A stretch of DNA of 64,000 nt, from assembly GCA_037893225.1 (NCBI GenBank), contig JAZGUH010000185.1:1798001-1862000 (forward strand), in the 5' to 3' direction. Of the stretch, positions 10,719 through 20,639 are shown piece by piece (position 1 is the first letter of the stretch; every line of letters starts with the position of its first letter). The DNA comes from Hippasteria phrygiana (lineage: Eukaryota > Echinodermata > Asteroidea > Valvatida > Goniasteridae). Position numbers and translations under genes: made by a program. The notes under the pieces were generated by a model. It did not search any database, was not told where the DNA came from, and saw only the letters and a list, made by a program, of their open reading frames with translations.

Positions 10719-10790
10719 TTTGCCTCGTGGAATGGAACATTCCATCTGTGCACTCATAAACATTCATTATTTGTATAATATCGCACAGTT
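10719..10790 (+). repeat. Repeat shared with 30298-30385
   Basis: GCCTCGTGGAATGGAACATT, ATCTGTGCACTCAT and ACATTCATTATTTGTATA recur in the same order at 30.3 kb. Confidence 0.6.
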
Positions 10791-11169
10791 ATTGCTATGG
10801 ATAAGACCAATCAGGATTGAGGATTCAACTTTGTTTGAAGATGACACCAGGCTGACACAATTCGTAACCATGGGAACCACGGGACAGGATCGGCAAGCAG
10901 CAATGAGCAAGTTCGATCCAGAAAAATTGGTAACCAGCAGTTCATTCAGGACGTGCCTTACACCTCTGCGCATTGACATCCAAGTGCAAATCACTGGTCC
11001 CCTCTACATTTGTCACAGTTTAGTACGACCAGTCATGCTATTGATAACCAGCGCGACCGTGTGCTGTAAGCTGGTTCCGGATAGTTAACTAGACGTGGCC
11101 GACTAGCCGGGCAAAGTTAGTCCAACAACCGTCAACTATTGTTACCTATAGTCCTTGATCCAACCGGCT

Positions 11170-11412
11170 CATAATAGGCCGTGGGCCCAGGCCATACTGA
11201 ACACGAAATGGTTATTATAGTGAGGCGCAGGGGTGCCGGGGCAGCCTGTGCAGCCAAGCGAAATGGACTCAAGAGGCTCGTGCAGCCAAGCGTAACATAC
11301 ACAATAATCCAACAATGGATTGCAAATGCAGAAAATGGCGTGTACAGACGTCATCCGGCCTGGCGGCAATTTTTTTGGCACCATTTCACGTCATCCGTAC
11401 GCAAGGGGTTAA
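11170..11412 (+). repeat. Dispersed repeat family B, copy 1
   Basis: Contains GTGCAGCCAAGCGTAA, ACACAATAATCCAACAATGG, then CGTGTACAGACGTCATCC. Related copies lie at 13680-13880 (+) and 47465-47665 (-). Length and dispersal suggest a SINE or MITE, but no A/B boxes or TSDs were recognised. Confidence 0.6.
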
Positions 11413-11516
11413 AATAATGATTTGCGGTAGCACCATGTGGAAAGTATCTCTTGCTTGAGTTTAAAACGTCTAGACGAGCTGATAGAGGAATCCCACAACG
11501 ACGAGTTTAGCGCCGA

Positions 11517-11648
11517 TCTGCGCACTTCCACGTTTGAAAATGAGGATCTCAATGTCACAGTAAACAACTTTATGCTTGAATGAATGTGCTGAAAAGCGTT
11601 GTTTTGTTTGCCACTGACATTCTCGCTTTCAACCCGGAAGTGCGCAGA
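11517..11648. repeat. Short inverted repeat built on CTGCGCACTTCC
   Basis: CTGCGCACTTCCACGTTTGA on the left faces GCTTTCAACCCGGAAGTGCG on the right. A single arm recurs at 28971-28995. No TSD seen. Confidence 0.5.
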
Positions 11649-11775
11649 AGGGGCCTATAATGTGAAATTCCTCTATTTTGTTGATTTTTGCATTTTCAAG
11701 TTCAGTATGGCCCGGGCCAGTCAAGTTAGGACATATTCCCTACGACGCAATTTGGCAAATCTCTGTTCCCCTATC

Positions 11776-11918
11776 TCACCCGGTGGACGTGTTCAATCCC
11801 GCCGATTTTGCGTCCAAGCCCAAGCGTCGTCGCCTGATGATCATCTCCTCCTTGCATTTCTGTGAGATGACGTTGCGCACCGAGCACTCGCTGATTCCGA
11901 AGGTTGTCGTGACTTTGT
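11776..11918 (-). CDS. BEN gene, last exon with stop
   Basis: A TTCTTCAACAG acceptor in phase 1 leads into KVTTTFGISECSVRNVISQ, the C-terminal helix of the BEN fold. A basic RRRRLGLD tail and TGA at 11776-11778 follow. A GTGAG overlapping the stop could act as a donor in an alternative transcript. Confidence 0.75.
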
Positions 11919-14763
11919 CTGTTGAAGAAGGAAATCAGAGTTTAAGACTATGTTCTTTAAGCCTAGTTTTTCACACAGTTGCTATGAATTCCGGCAAGAT
12001 GGCAAGTCGCAGACTGTCGGGGGGAGGGACACAAAATGTTTGTAGGGGTGGAAAAATCTAAATTGATTTTTTTAAGGGAAAAACATTCTTCTTTCACATG
12101 AAAATATGGCATGTATTATAAGTGTGCTAACAATTACTCAAAGTACTGTAACTTTAAACTTGATTTTCTCAGTTTCTTTCTTTTTAATGTGCCGGTGTTT
12201 AAATATTTTTAACTTTTTTTTAAACCAAAGGTCGTATTCACATGGGGTTTTCACTAATATGGAGCTTGAAGTACGCTACAAATGAATATGTAAAAATCCT
12301 CAAAATTGACCAGGGCCTACCTTCAGACTGATTTTGCTTGATCGCATCACAATTTTGCGACATAATACCCATTTTTGTAGAGCCAGTCACATTTGTTAAA
12401 AAATGCAGATGCAGATCACAGAACCAAGGGTGAACCCTTACCGACAACGGTCTTGACCACTGAGGGATCCAGCTGTGCCTTGGTCAGTGTTTTAGACTTG
12501 CCGCCCTTGCCGGTCAGTGTGCTGGTGGCCAGGGTCTCCCGGTCGAAGAATGTCGTCAGTAGCTTCTTGGTCATCTTGGCCGGAGTGTCGCGCGCTTTGA
12601 GCATCGCCCTCTGCGAGGGGCTCGGCTTGTGCCGCTTTTGAGAACCGGTGTTTCCCTGCAAGACAATCGCGCACCGTGGGTGTAAGAATAAAGTATAATC
12701 TTTCTGACGAGACTATCTCTGTTCTCATCCAAGTCTCCGGAACTGTTCACATTCCATGTGTAGGCTTTCAAGTAGACTCGGGTGAAAAAGTCGGGGAATA
12801 GGAGGATCAAAATTTTCCCAAAAAAAGGGACTAAAGTCAACTTTGAAAGATAAAAATCAGGATAAAAATAGTAATTTTCATGGGCTTTCATGGGTAGTTT
12901 TTGCTGATATTCACCCAGGTCCACAGCATCACAAGCCTCATTTGGCATGTTCTGTACTCACAACACTTGTGCTCCGTCCTCAACTAAGCTCTTGCAAGTA
13001 CAGGTGCAGTACTCCTGCAGCCAAGCCCTTCATTGTGTGATTTTCATACGACAGTGTTGTAGTACTGTTATGAAAAAATATTCATAAAAAAATAAATAAA
13101 TAATTGTGTACCGTTCTTTGTCTGGTCGAGGTGGGTGCGGTTTGTTGGAATGTTTGGTCTGGGGCATCTGCCCCCGACCACCGTGGTTTACGCAACTCAT
13201 CGCGAAGCGTCCTGCGTATTACATCGGGAATACCTGTGTTTTGTACAAAGCAGACAGCGGAATAAGTTACTGTAATAGAGCATGCAAGTCTCGCAATCCA
13301 CATGCTGTTTATAATGTCATAAATATTGCACAACTTTTGTGAATGAAAGCTTTGTTTGAAAAAGCTCCATCTATTCTTTGCACTCCCACTCAAGAACAAT
13401 AGAGATGACAAATGAATGAAATGGGTACGTGCAGCAATGTGCATACAGACGTCAACCAGAGCTGTTAAGCACAAAAATTTGCTTAGCATGAAAATGTCTT
13501 GCCTAATAAAAACAGGTTACCAGCCCAAAGTCCATGTAATTTTCATGCTAAGCAAACAACAGCTGAATACCAGTCAAAAGCAATATTCCACACATGGAAA
13601 TCTGGTTGGTAATCCAGTTTTTATCAAGGAAGCATTTGCTTAACAGCTTTATGAAATTGGTCCCAGGTGGTCTTTTTCAAACTGCGGCTATGGCCGTCAT
13701 ACCGATTCAAGAGGTTAATCCCTTCTGGCCGGCTTTTATTAATAGGGTGTTCGTATGCCATTACGGGCTTGTGCAGCCAAGGGTAATGCAAACAATAGGC
13801 AAACAATGAATTGAGTTCGTGCAGGAATGCGCGTATAGATGACAACCTATGGCTCTGGCCGTCGTACAGATTCAAGAAGGCTAAAAGACGATACCTTGTT
13901 GCAGTATGGTGTTGAGTTCCTTCAACTGTGTGATCTCCAGCCTCGCCCGGGCCAACTCCGCCTCCAGATTCGTCACTCTCTCGGCCAATTGGTTCTGCAC
14001 CTGCATCCCATTGGCATAGGAGTTGTCGACCATTGGCTGAGCACCGACTACATTCCTCAGCTGCCAGGGGAATGGGGAGAGATTATGTGTCTCTCTAAAG
14101 CCATGTTCACATTGGACTCTTTATGGGTAAAACTCAACAAGACGGTGGTAACTTTTCCCATTTAAGTCCAGTGCGAACAGCCCGGGAATATTTCTCTATG
14201 GTTTACTTTTCCCAAGACCCATGGTTACTTTTACCACCAAACGTCTCCTACGTGTACTTAAAAGCAAACTAGGTCATTTTTACATACAATGTAGTTATCC
14301 CAATGAGAACACTCGGTACAGCGGCATGGGAAAGCTGTATATTCGGTTACGGCAGGAGGGTCACACTTCCCAGGCACACTGTGCATGCACAATCTTTCAA
14401 GGAGTGTGCTCGGTTTTGTGTTTCTATTGTACTTCTCACCAGGGCATAAACCCATATTGTGCCCCTCAAGAGGTTATGAGCCCACAGTGTACACCTCAAG
14501 AGGTTATGCACCCACACTGTACCCCTCAAGAGGTTATCAGCCCACACTGTACCCATCAAGAGGTTATAAAGGATATAACATACCACAGTGTTGCCTGCAC
14601 CTCCTGAAGAGGTGTCTTGTCCCCTCGCGAGGAGATAGTGTGCCCTCAAGTTGTGCTCATCGTCCCTCTTTAGGTGATCCAGATGCCTCATGGGAGCTGC
14701 AGTCTCCACTACCACCTCTGCACCGCTGGTCAGAGGTTCAATCTTTGCGACGTATAAGTTATC
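11776..14763 (-). CDS. BEN-domain protein, five exons, 5' end missing
   Basis: Five exons on the - strand (14763-14584, 14060-13895, 13233-13112, 12655-12442, 11918-11776) have consensus splice sites at every junction. Their phases fit (0, 1, 0, 1), and the join is exactly 275 codons including a TGA stop. Residue numbers refer to this partial product: 1-60 acidic/hydrophilic, with VAKIEPLTSGAEVVVE; about 80-115 a heptad-rich coiled coil (LAERVTNLEAELARARLEI); 116-156 a linker; about 170-262 a BEN domain (KMTKKLLTTFF, LTGKGG, KAQLDPSVV, then VRNVISQKCKEE and basic RRRR). BEN domains bind DNA and recruit chromatin repressors in animal nuclear proteins, often after a coiled coil. No initiator exon was found upstream, so the N-terminus is unknown. 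The identity is an inference from domain pattern; no orthologue is assigned. Confidence 0.82.
12442..12655 (-). CDS. BEN gene, main BEN-domain exon
   Basis: Acceptor TTGTCTTGCAG, donor GTAAGG. It encodes KMTKKLLTTFFDRETL, STLTGKGGKSKTL and KAQLDPSVVKTVV, matching the first half of a BEN fold. The GC-rich codons contrast with the AT-rich introns. Confidence 0.85.
13112..13233 (-). CDS. BEN gene, linker exon
   Basis: Acceptor AACACAG, donor GTACAC. The first two bases complete the split Gly codon from the preceding exon. It reads IPDVIRRTLRDELRKPRW and then a polar tail, ending in phase 0 as the next exon requires. Confidence 0.7.
13339..13880 (+). repeat. Repeats within the third visible-exon intron of the BEN gene
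   Basis: 13339-13460 repeats the 6178 segment. 13465-13660 is an element with GTTAAGCACAAAAATTTGCT and TTAGCATGAAAA near one end and TTTGCTTAACAG near the other, related to 46470-46700. 13680-13880 is family B copy 2. All are intronic relative to the BEN gene. Confidence 0.6.
13895..14060 (-). CDS. BEN gene, coiled-coil exon
   Basis: A pyrimidine-rich TTCCCCTGGCAG acceptor and a GTATCG donor bound it. It encodes QLAERVTNLEAELARARLEI with leucines at heptad spacing and ends in phase 1 after ILQQ. Confidence 0.8.
14450..14575. repeat. 30-bp minisatellite, about four copies
   Basis: The unit contains CCCACACTGTACCCCTCAAG followed by AGGTTATGAG, with few differences between copies. It lies in the intron between the first two visible BEN exons and leaves long open frames that are artefacts of the repeat. 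Confidence 0.85.
14584..14763 (-). CDS. BEN gene, first visible exon
   Basis: A TTTGTCTTCAG acceptor is followed by 60 codons starting DNLYVAKIEPLTSG and ending GGAGNTV at a GTATGT donor. It is phase 0 at both ends. Confidence 0.7.
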
Positions 14764-14881
14764 CTGAAGACAAAGTGTTGGTAGAGAACTTGCTTGGTGT
14801 GTGGCAAAACAAACTCGGCATAAAGACTGGAGGGTCCTTTTTGTGTCTAAATGGGTAATCCCTCCCCCTCCCTTCCCCTCA

Positions 14882-15294
14882 AAAAAGGGAAAGATTTTAC
14901 TTTAATACCCCCCACCAAAATCGGTAAGGAACAGCAAATCTTGGAAAATAACCATCCATTTGTCTTCATAATTGTATAAACACTTGGCACAACCTTTAAT
15001 TTTGAGAATTTTGTTGGACATTTTAGTGTAATATAGGGGAAGAAAGTTTGTGTTTTTTGTGTTAGAAGTTCTTGGGACCATGTACATGTAATAGTCACTC
15101 CAAAGTGTTCACATTCATGTTGATTTCTTCCATATTTTTTACAGATTTTGCTGACATAAATCTTGAAATAACAGGTTGTGCCACATGTTTAGACAGTTGT
15201 TATCACGGAGGGTTGGTTATTTTAAGAGATTTTGCTGTTCTTGACCGATTTTGGTGGGGGGTACCGTATTGAAGTAAAATCTTTCCCAAAAAAG
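14882..15294. mobile_element. Foldback element with ~115-bp arms
   Basis: Left arm (AAAGATTTTACTTTAATACC onward, about 14882-15000) pairs with the right arm (about 15170-15294). The centre (14975-15167) recurs as a direct copy at 18689-18872, but there without the outer arms. Confidence 0.75.
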
Positions 15295-15299
15295 TATTT

Positions 15300-17250
15300 G
15301 TCAAAGTTTACCACAAACAAAGTTAATAATGTATGAAGCAATTAGGAGAAACATAGTATCCTAATGTCAAACAAAAATATAATCTTTGGTGTGACAATCA
15401 TGTTACAATCATTCATGGCAAATCTCACATTTTGTTCGGAAATAGTAAATAGCCCATGTCTACTTTTAGTTTAAAATTAAGAAAGTGGATACCTTAGTCA
15501 GTACTGGCAAGTGGCAAAACGTCTTGAAACAATGTTGTGCTGGGCATCTTCTTTGATTGGTTAATATCAATGACTTCTTCACTTATCAGATTTGGACAAC
15601 TATATTAGGGCTGCGCATCCGAACTGTGTACCGGGATGCCCGACCGACAATTATGGTTAACGCATGGAATTTCGGCATGCCCGCATTTTCGGAACTTCTG
15701 AATAAATAATGGAATAGCCCGCTAATGCGGTCACGTGACCACCCATGTTGCTATCCGGTGACATGACGAACTCCCGCACTTGGGTTTTCAACGACAAATA
15801 GCTTTTTTAAAAAAGTTTCTTGCAAAAAACTGCGATTAAAAAGCTCTCCGCAAAAGGTGAACTATTTTTTTCAAGTTTTTAGGATTCTTTGTAAGATGGG
15901 GTTAAAGATGAAAGTGATAATTCCAGCCATTTTTTTATGTCAAAGTGGTTAAAATGGAAGTTTTTCTGATGTTGGTGACGGTTTGTGCCGCTGTCAGTGG
16001 AAGTTGTACAAAGTGGTGGTGTGTAGTATTATGGTGGATGATAAAATTACGCGCAGGGGTCGTAAAGTGACCCAAATTTCGGCACGTGATAAACAACCTA
16101 CATGCCGCAGCATCATCCACTGTAACATGTTGTAATGAATATCGTATGCATGGAATGACATGAATGGTGTTTAGAAAAATTTACTTTAAACTTTACGTTA
16201 GATTTAAAAGTTTTGACAAATGTTCAGATGCGAACTACTAGTACTATTTGCAAATACATTTTTCAGTTCACTTAGAAAAAGTGCCTTATACCTGCTTGTT
16301 TGCTGCATTTATTTTTTTTAAAGAAAAGGGTGCCGAATTTCCAGACAACACGAACATCTTATAAAGTCACGTGACATTACCTAAGCAGGTACGGGATCGA
16401 TTTAGTTGTAGTATCACAACATAACAATGCGCTTTGCCTTTGCCTACATGCTGTGTCGAAAGGGTCAGGAGTTCCGGGTAAATCGATTCTGCATTTGTCA
16501 AACAATAATAATCGACCCTAACTGTTAATGGTGCCGAAATTCTAGACGTCTACCCTACCCCTTTTTTTCTAGCAAACGACCTCCCCGATTTTAAAGTATA
16601 CACAAACATACTTCACTTCAATACACATACATTGTCCGGAAACTAGGCACATTCTTGCACACAAAACGCCGGCACATAGGGCCTACCAAATACTAAATAA
16701 ATCATTGTTTTCTTCATTCTGTTAACAAAAACGAACATCTAGTGCTTACAGAACTCATTGCTGATGGCTACGCTGTATCCACAGTAACGGCCAGCGCCCG
16801 AAAAGAGATATTTTGGGCCGATTTCAGAATGTAAACACCGCTCGTTTTCACACAAAAAAACCTCTTCGTGAACAAAACACTTGGAGAGCGCACTCAAGAG
16901 TTCAAGTCAGACCATCTTTTAGCGTCCCCCACCCGCTTCTTTTTTGGGAGCCGCCTGCAAAAAATGTTACCAGTAAAAGATGAGGTGAAAAAACTCCCGA
17001 AAGTGTCAACCGACCCACTGGAAAATAGGCTTAGTAAAGCTATGAAAACCACTGTAAACATGTTCAATTCTCTTGTCAAAAACCTACGGTTGTCGGAAAT
17101 TTAAAAAAGAATGGCGGCCATCTTGAAAATACAAAATTAAAAGCCTTTCTTCCTTCGGACGCTAAACATGTTTTTTTTTACTTGGTCTAATCGGCATGGA
17201 CTTTCCAGACATGCATGTATGTATGTATGAATTAATGAACTTGAAAAAAA
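15300..17250. other. Non-coding stretch, no gene recognised
   Basis: No splice-supported exon was found although the missing 5' exons of the BEN gene should lie upstream. On the - strand at 17111-17128, CAAGATGGCGGCCATTC matches the YY1-type motif often found just downstream of animal transcription starts. A 78-codon + frame (16868-17104) has no context. Confidence 0.45.
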
Positions 17251-17254
17251 AGAT

Positions 17255-17477
17255 ACGGTCTAATGTTGAAAAAAAAACCGGGTCAAAATGGGTTGATATT
17301 TTGCCCATCCTTAATGCAAGTTGGGCAACATTAACAACAACCCAAAAATAAATCTTGGGCAAATTCTTCCCAATAATTGGTCCGTCCATTTTTACCTGAA
17401 TTTACCAACAATGTGATAAATTAACACCAACTGGGTAAATAACAGTTTCCCAATTATGCCCAACGTTTTTACAGTGT
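17255..17477. mobile_element. MITE-like element ending TTTTTACAGTG
   Basis: It shares GGGTCAAAATGGGTTGATAT, TGGGCAAATTCTTCCCAAT and TGGGTAAATAACAGTT in the same order with 44965-45142. The two copies preserve opposite ends: ACACTGTAAAA at 44965 and TTTTTACAGTG here. The full element therefore probably had CACTGTAAAA termini. Confidence 0.65.
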
Positions 17478-17635
17478 TTTCACGTGAACATTCTGCCCAG
17501 TTTATGATAATTAGTATTTATACCCGCGACAGGTGTCAAGTATACGTGAATATCAGCTCCCCCTGAAAATCCGACTTGTTATATATTGCGCATTCACATG
17601 GCACTCGTACACCAAAACAATGAGAAACATAGGTT

Positions 17636-17672
17636 ATAGCATGGAGGTAGGAAAAAACCTCCATGGCTATAG
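17636..17672. repeat. Small hairpin with ATGGAGGT/ACCTCCAT core
   Basis: TATAGCATGGAGGT and ACCTCCATGGCTATA pair around an 8-base loop. The same core forms a hairpin at 24068-24100 with different outer arms. Confidence 0.6.
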
Positions 17673-17947
17673 GGCCTACGGGTTAGAGTGAGGCTTAATT
17701 GGGGTTAGAAATAGGGTTAAGGATGAGTAAAGCGCGGTTACGCTACCGGGTAAGGAATCGGATATTTCATGCATGGAGGGGTACGACACCGGTCAATTTC
17801 ATGGCTCTGCTTACCGGTAGCAACAAATTCTGTGCTTACGGCAAGCGTATTTCACGCGTTAGCGGGGAATTTTGGCTTCTGAGCATGCGTGCATAATGTA
17901 AAAATGGTGATCGTAAGCGCGTGATTCGACGGAGGCGCGTGATTTGA

Positions 17948-18145
17948 TAGTCTTGGTTCAAGACGTTGTTACGTATATACGCGGTAACCGGCCGCCGCGA
18001 GAGGGCGTTATCACGACAAACTATTGAGCCGCGAACCGCCAGTTACTGGCGGTTCGTGGCTATAAATAGTTTGTCGTGATAACGCCCTCTCGCGGCGGCG
18101 GTTATCGCGTATATACGTAGGTAACAACGTCTTGAACCAAGACTA
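17948..18145. mobile_element. 198-bp foldback with perfect 9-bp TSD (MULE-like)
   Basis: Direct repeats GTGATTTGA (17939-17947 and 18146-18154) flank an element whose halves are reverse complements over about 80 bp. It starts TAGTCTTGGTTCAAGAC and ends with the complement. The centre is a second hairpin (GCGAACCGCCAGT/ACTGGCGGTTCG). A 9-bp TSD with long TIRs fits the Mutator/MULE superfamily best; no transposase is present. Confidence 0.9.
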
Positions 18146-18210
18146 GTGATTTGAGCGTGGCGGGGCCTGCAGGCTAAGGCCAAGGATGCTTGTATTGCTT
18201 TATGTATGGT

Positions 18211-18281
18211 GCACGTGCTCGGTCAGTTACCTTGCATGCTCTTTGTATTACAAAGAGCAAAGTAACTGACCGAGCACGTGC
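18211..18281. mobile_element. 71-bp hairpin element
   Basis: GCACGTGCTCGGTCAGTTAC on the left pairs exactly with the right arm ending CGAGCACGTGC; inner arms GCTCTTTGTA/TACAAAGAGC extend it. It lies 66 bp beyond the previous foldback. Confidence 0.75.
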
Positions 18282-18509
18282 AAAAAATGAACCACCTGGA
18301 ACTGTTATTGTACGTGGTGTGGAGGAACCCCTGTGAGTTCGCTCTCCGTCCAGTAAAGACTGAAGGACAATCGAAATTCTATTGTTGCCAGCTACTGCGA
18401 ACGAGACAATACATGTACTTGTAGCCTACTGGCGCGAACGCAGTCATCACGTCGTAATCGTATATAGCACGTTCGAGTTCATTTAATGCATTGTGCATTA
18501 TTTGCCTCA

Positions 18510-18555
18510 TGATATAAAAAGACTACATTTTCGACATGGCCGAGGTAAGTTATCA
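18510..18555 (+). promoter_or_regulatory. Possible TATA-driven first exon (three codons)
   Basis: GATATAAAAAG at 18512 precedes CGACATGGCCGAG by about 20 bp, immediately followed by a consensus GTAAGT donor. The layout resembles a short initiator exon (MAE). No matching downstream exon was found, so this may be chance. Confidence 0.25.
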
Positions 18556-18688
18556 GACATTCCTCCTTAATGTTCGAAATACAGACAAACCTTATGTGTT
18601 CCATCATAGAGGAAGGTCCTCCATTAATGAGCAGTGGTGGTGTTCAGTATGGCTCTGTGGTGCATGTGCGTGATTTTCTTTGGAAAAT

Positions 18689-18872
18689 TGTATAAATACT
18701 TGGCACAACAAGTTTAATTTTGAGAATTTTGTTGGGACATTTTAGTGCAATATAGGGGAAGAAAGTTTGTGTTTTCTGTGTTTAGAAGTTCTTGGCACCA
18801 TGTATAGTCACTCAATATGTTCACATACATGTTGATTTCTTCCTCATTTTTAACAGATTTTGCCGACATAAA
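18689..18872 (+). repeat. Direct copy of the centre of the 14.9-kb foldback
   Basis: Shares TTTTGAGAATTTTGTTGG, ATATAGGGGAAGAAAGTTTG and CATGTTGATTTCTTCC in order with 14975-15167. Confidence 0.75.
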
Positions 18873-19169
18873 TACACGGGCAGTGTATCTTTAAAAAAGA
18901 ATGGCGTGTGTCCCCTAAGGATTTTGACCTGTGGTCTGGTAAACCAAATACACAATACCCTCCGTTTTATGCTAGCCCACAGTAGATAATGTATTTTCCA
19001 TACAAACATACAGTGATGTATGCACTGCAGATAATGTCATACATGCATGCACGAGTATGATTATATGATGTGTGAAATAAGCTTACAAACTGATCCACGA
19101 AGGTGTATACGTTATGTCCATATTTTCACAATTTTCAAGGATGTAGCAAAAAACGTGTACTCTTTCATT

Positions 19170-19268
19170 CAAAAACAAACAAACAAACAAACAAACAAAC
19201 AAACAAACAAACAAACAAACACCCCAACAAACAAACAAACAAACACCCCAACAAACAAACAAACAAAC
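19170..19268. repeat. (AAAC)n microsatellite with two interruptions
   Basis: About 24 AAAC units in total, broken twice by ACCCCAAC. Confidence 0.95.
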
Positions 19269-19828
19269 CCGAATTATTGTATCACATTACACTCTGAAAA
19301 AACCACACACTTTAAATTAGATAAATTAATAAAAGAAACTAAAGTTTGTATATTATGAACGCATTCAAAACAAAACCAGCACTTTTGGGATTAGGGTTCA
19401 ATTCAATTCAATTCAGTTCAAAAATGTAAAAGTGAAATACATATTTATGTGTTATTCCAACATTAAATTAACTCTAGTACATGTAATAAAACATTTGCAA
19501 ATAAGAAAACGTTAAAAATAACACTCTTCACATTATTATAATTGCCATAATAATGGCATGTCATAAAATCGTATTTCACACGTATTAAATTAACCCTAAC
19601 CCCCTAGGCATTTTTACTAGGAAGTGTCCTCAACCTGTCAAAATCCAACACTGTGCAGTATACCTATGGCACATTCTTTGGACTTAGACAAATTGGGGCA
19701 TCATAGCTCCATAATACTGCCAAGGCGCTACAGTCCTGAACCCATCAACATTCAACACAACCTGCTGTTGGAGTTTGTAAGGCTTGGGGTAGTTATTGGT
19801 TGGAGGTGGGTTGGTCTCACTAATGGTT

Positions 19829-19880
19829 GAAGTTACCCCGCCTGGGTTTATAGGTCTGAATTTCTTTTAGGTTTCCCTGT
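19829..19880 (-). repeat. Hairpin repeat family 'ACCCTACC', 3'-end fragment
   Basis: Reverse complement matches TTCAGACCTATAAACCCAGG and the GGGGTAAC that follows in copy 1. Confidence 0.55.
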
Positions 19881-20639
19881 TAATGCCTCGGCTACCTTGC
19901 CTAGAAAGCAATTTTGGAGCTCCAAAGCTGAAAAATCGTTGAAAATGCTCATAAATTAAAATTACCAAGGTTTCAAGTTAATAGTTCAAAGGGGGTTTGG
20001 ATAGGTGCTTAAAGTTTGCACAAGAGTGTTTTAATGTAAACATTCTCAGGAATTGTATCAGTTCAGTCTGTTTCGGCCTGCGGGGGGGGGGGGGGGGGGG
20101 GTGGGGAGGAGGGGGTGTCAGAGTCACATTGGATGCCAAAATGAAAGCCTACAGCTTATATTAGGACAGATTCCGATTTACTGTGATAATGGTGAGCTGA
20201 ATTACTGAATCAAGTACATATTTCCGTTCACTCTGATTGATACTGGTGTTTTGATGTATTTTGTTGCTGGAACACAGCGTCCGGTTACTCTGGTAGTTAA
20301 CAACCACACATGCGCCTTCCAGCAACTCAGTGATGGCAACACGACCCCCGGACAAAAACGCAGGTATGTCACTCAACTTCTGCTAAAATAAATGTTTGTT
20401 TGATCGCTTATTGAGTAATGATAATAATAATAATAATAACAATAACAATTTATCTTACTGCTTTATATAATGGGGCGACTTTGCCTATAATAACTCGAAA
20501 TGGGCGACATCGGTGTCGCCCTTTTATAGCATTTTCCCCACGTGCCTTCCTAAAAAATACTCCAAAGGGGCGACTTTCACATTGGGGCGACACCAACTTT
20601 GCCGCCCTAACCGAGCAAGTCGCTCAAACCGACAGTCTG

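Noticed and set aside
10720..11088. 122-codon + frame with a plausible middle part (FEDDTRLTQF...)
   Set aside because: The first part lies in a repeat shared with 30.3 kb and the rest lacks splice sites or a domain.
14347..14715. Long frames on both strands across 14.35-14.86 kb
   Set aside because: Most of their length is a product of the 30-bp minisatellite (unit length divisible by three). Only the 14584-14763 part on the - strand has splice support and was kept as an exon.
19170..19268. Regularly spaced repeats as a CRISPR array
   Set aside because: The only regular arrays are micro- and minisatellites without unique spacers, and the DNA is clearly eukaryotic.
19047..19358. Frame rich in NKQT repeats
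   Set aside because: Translation of the (AAAC)n microsatellite.
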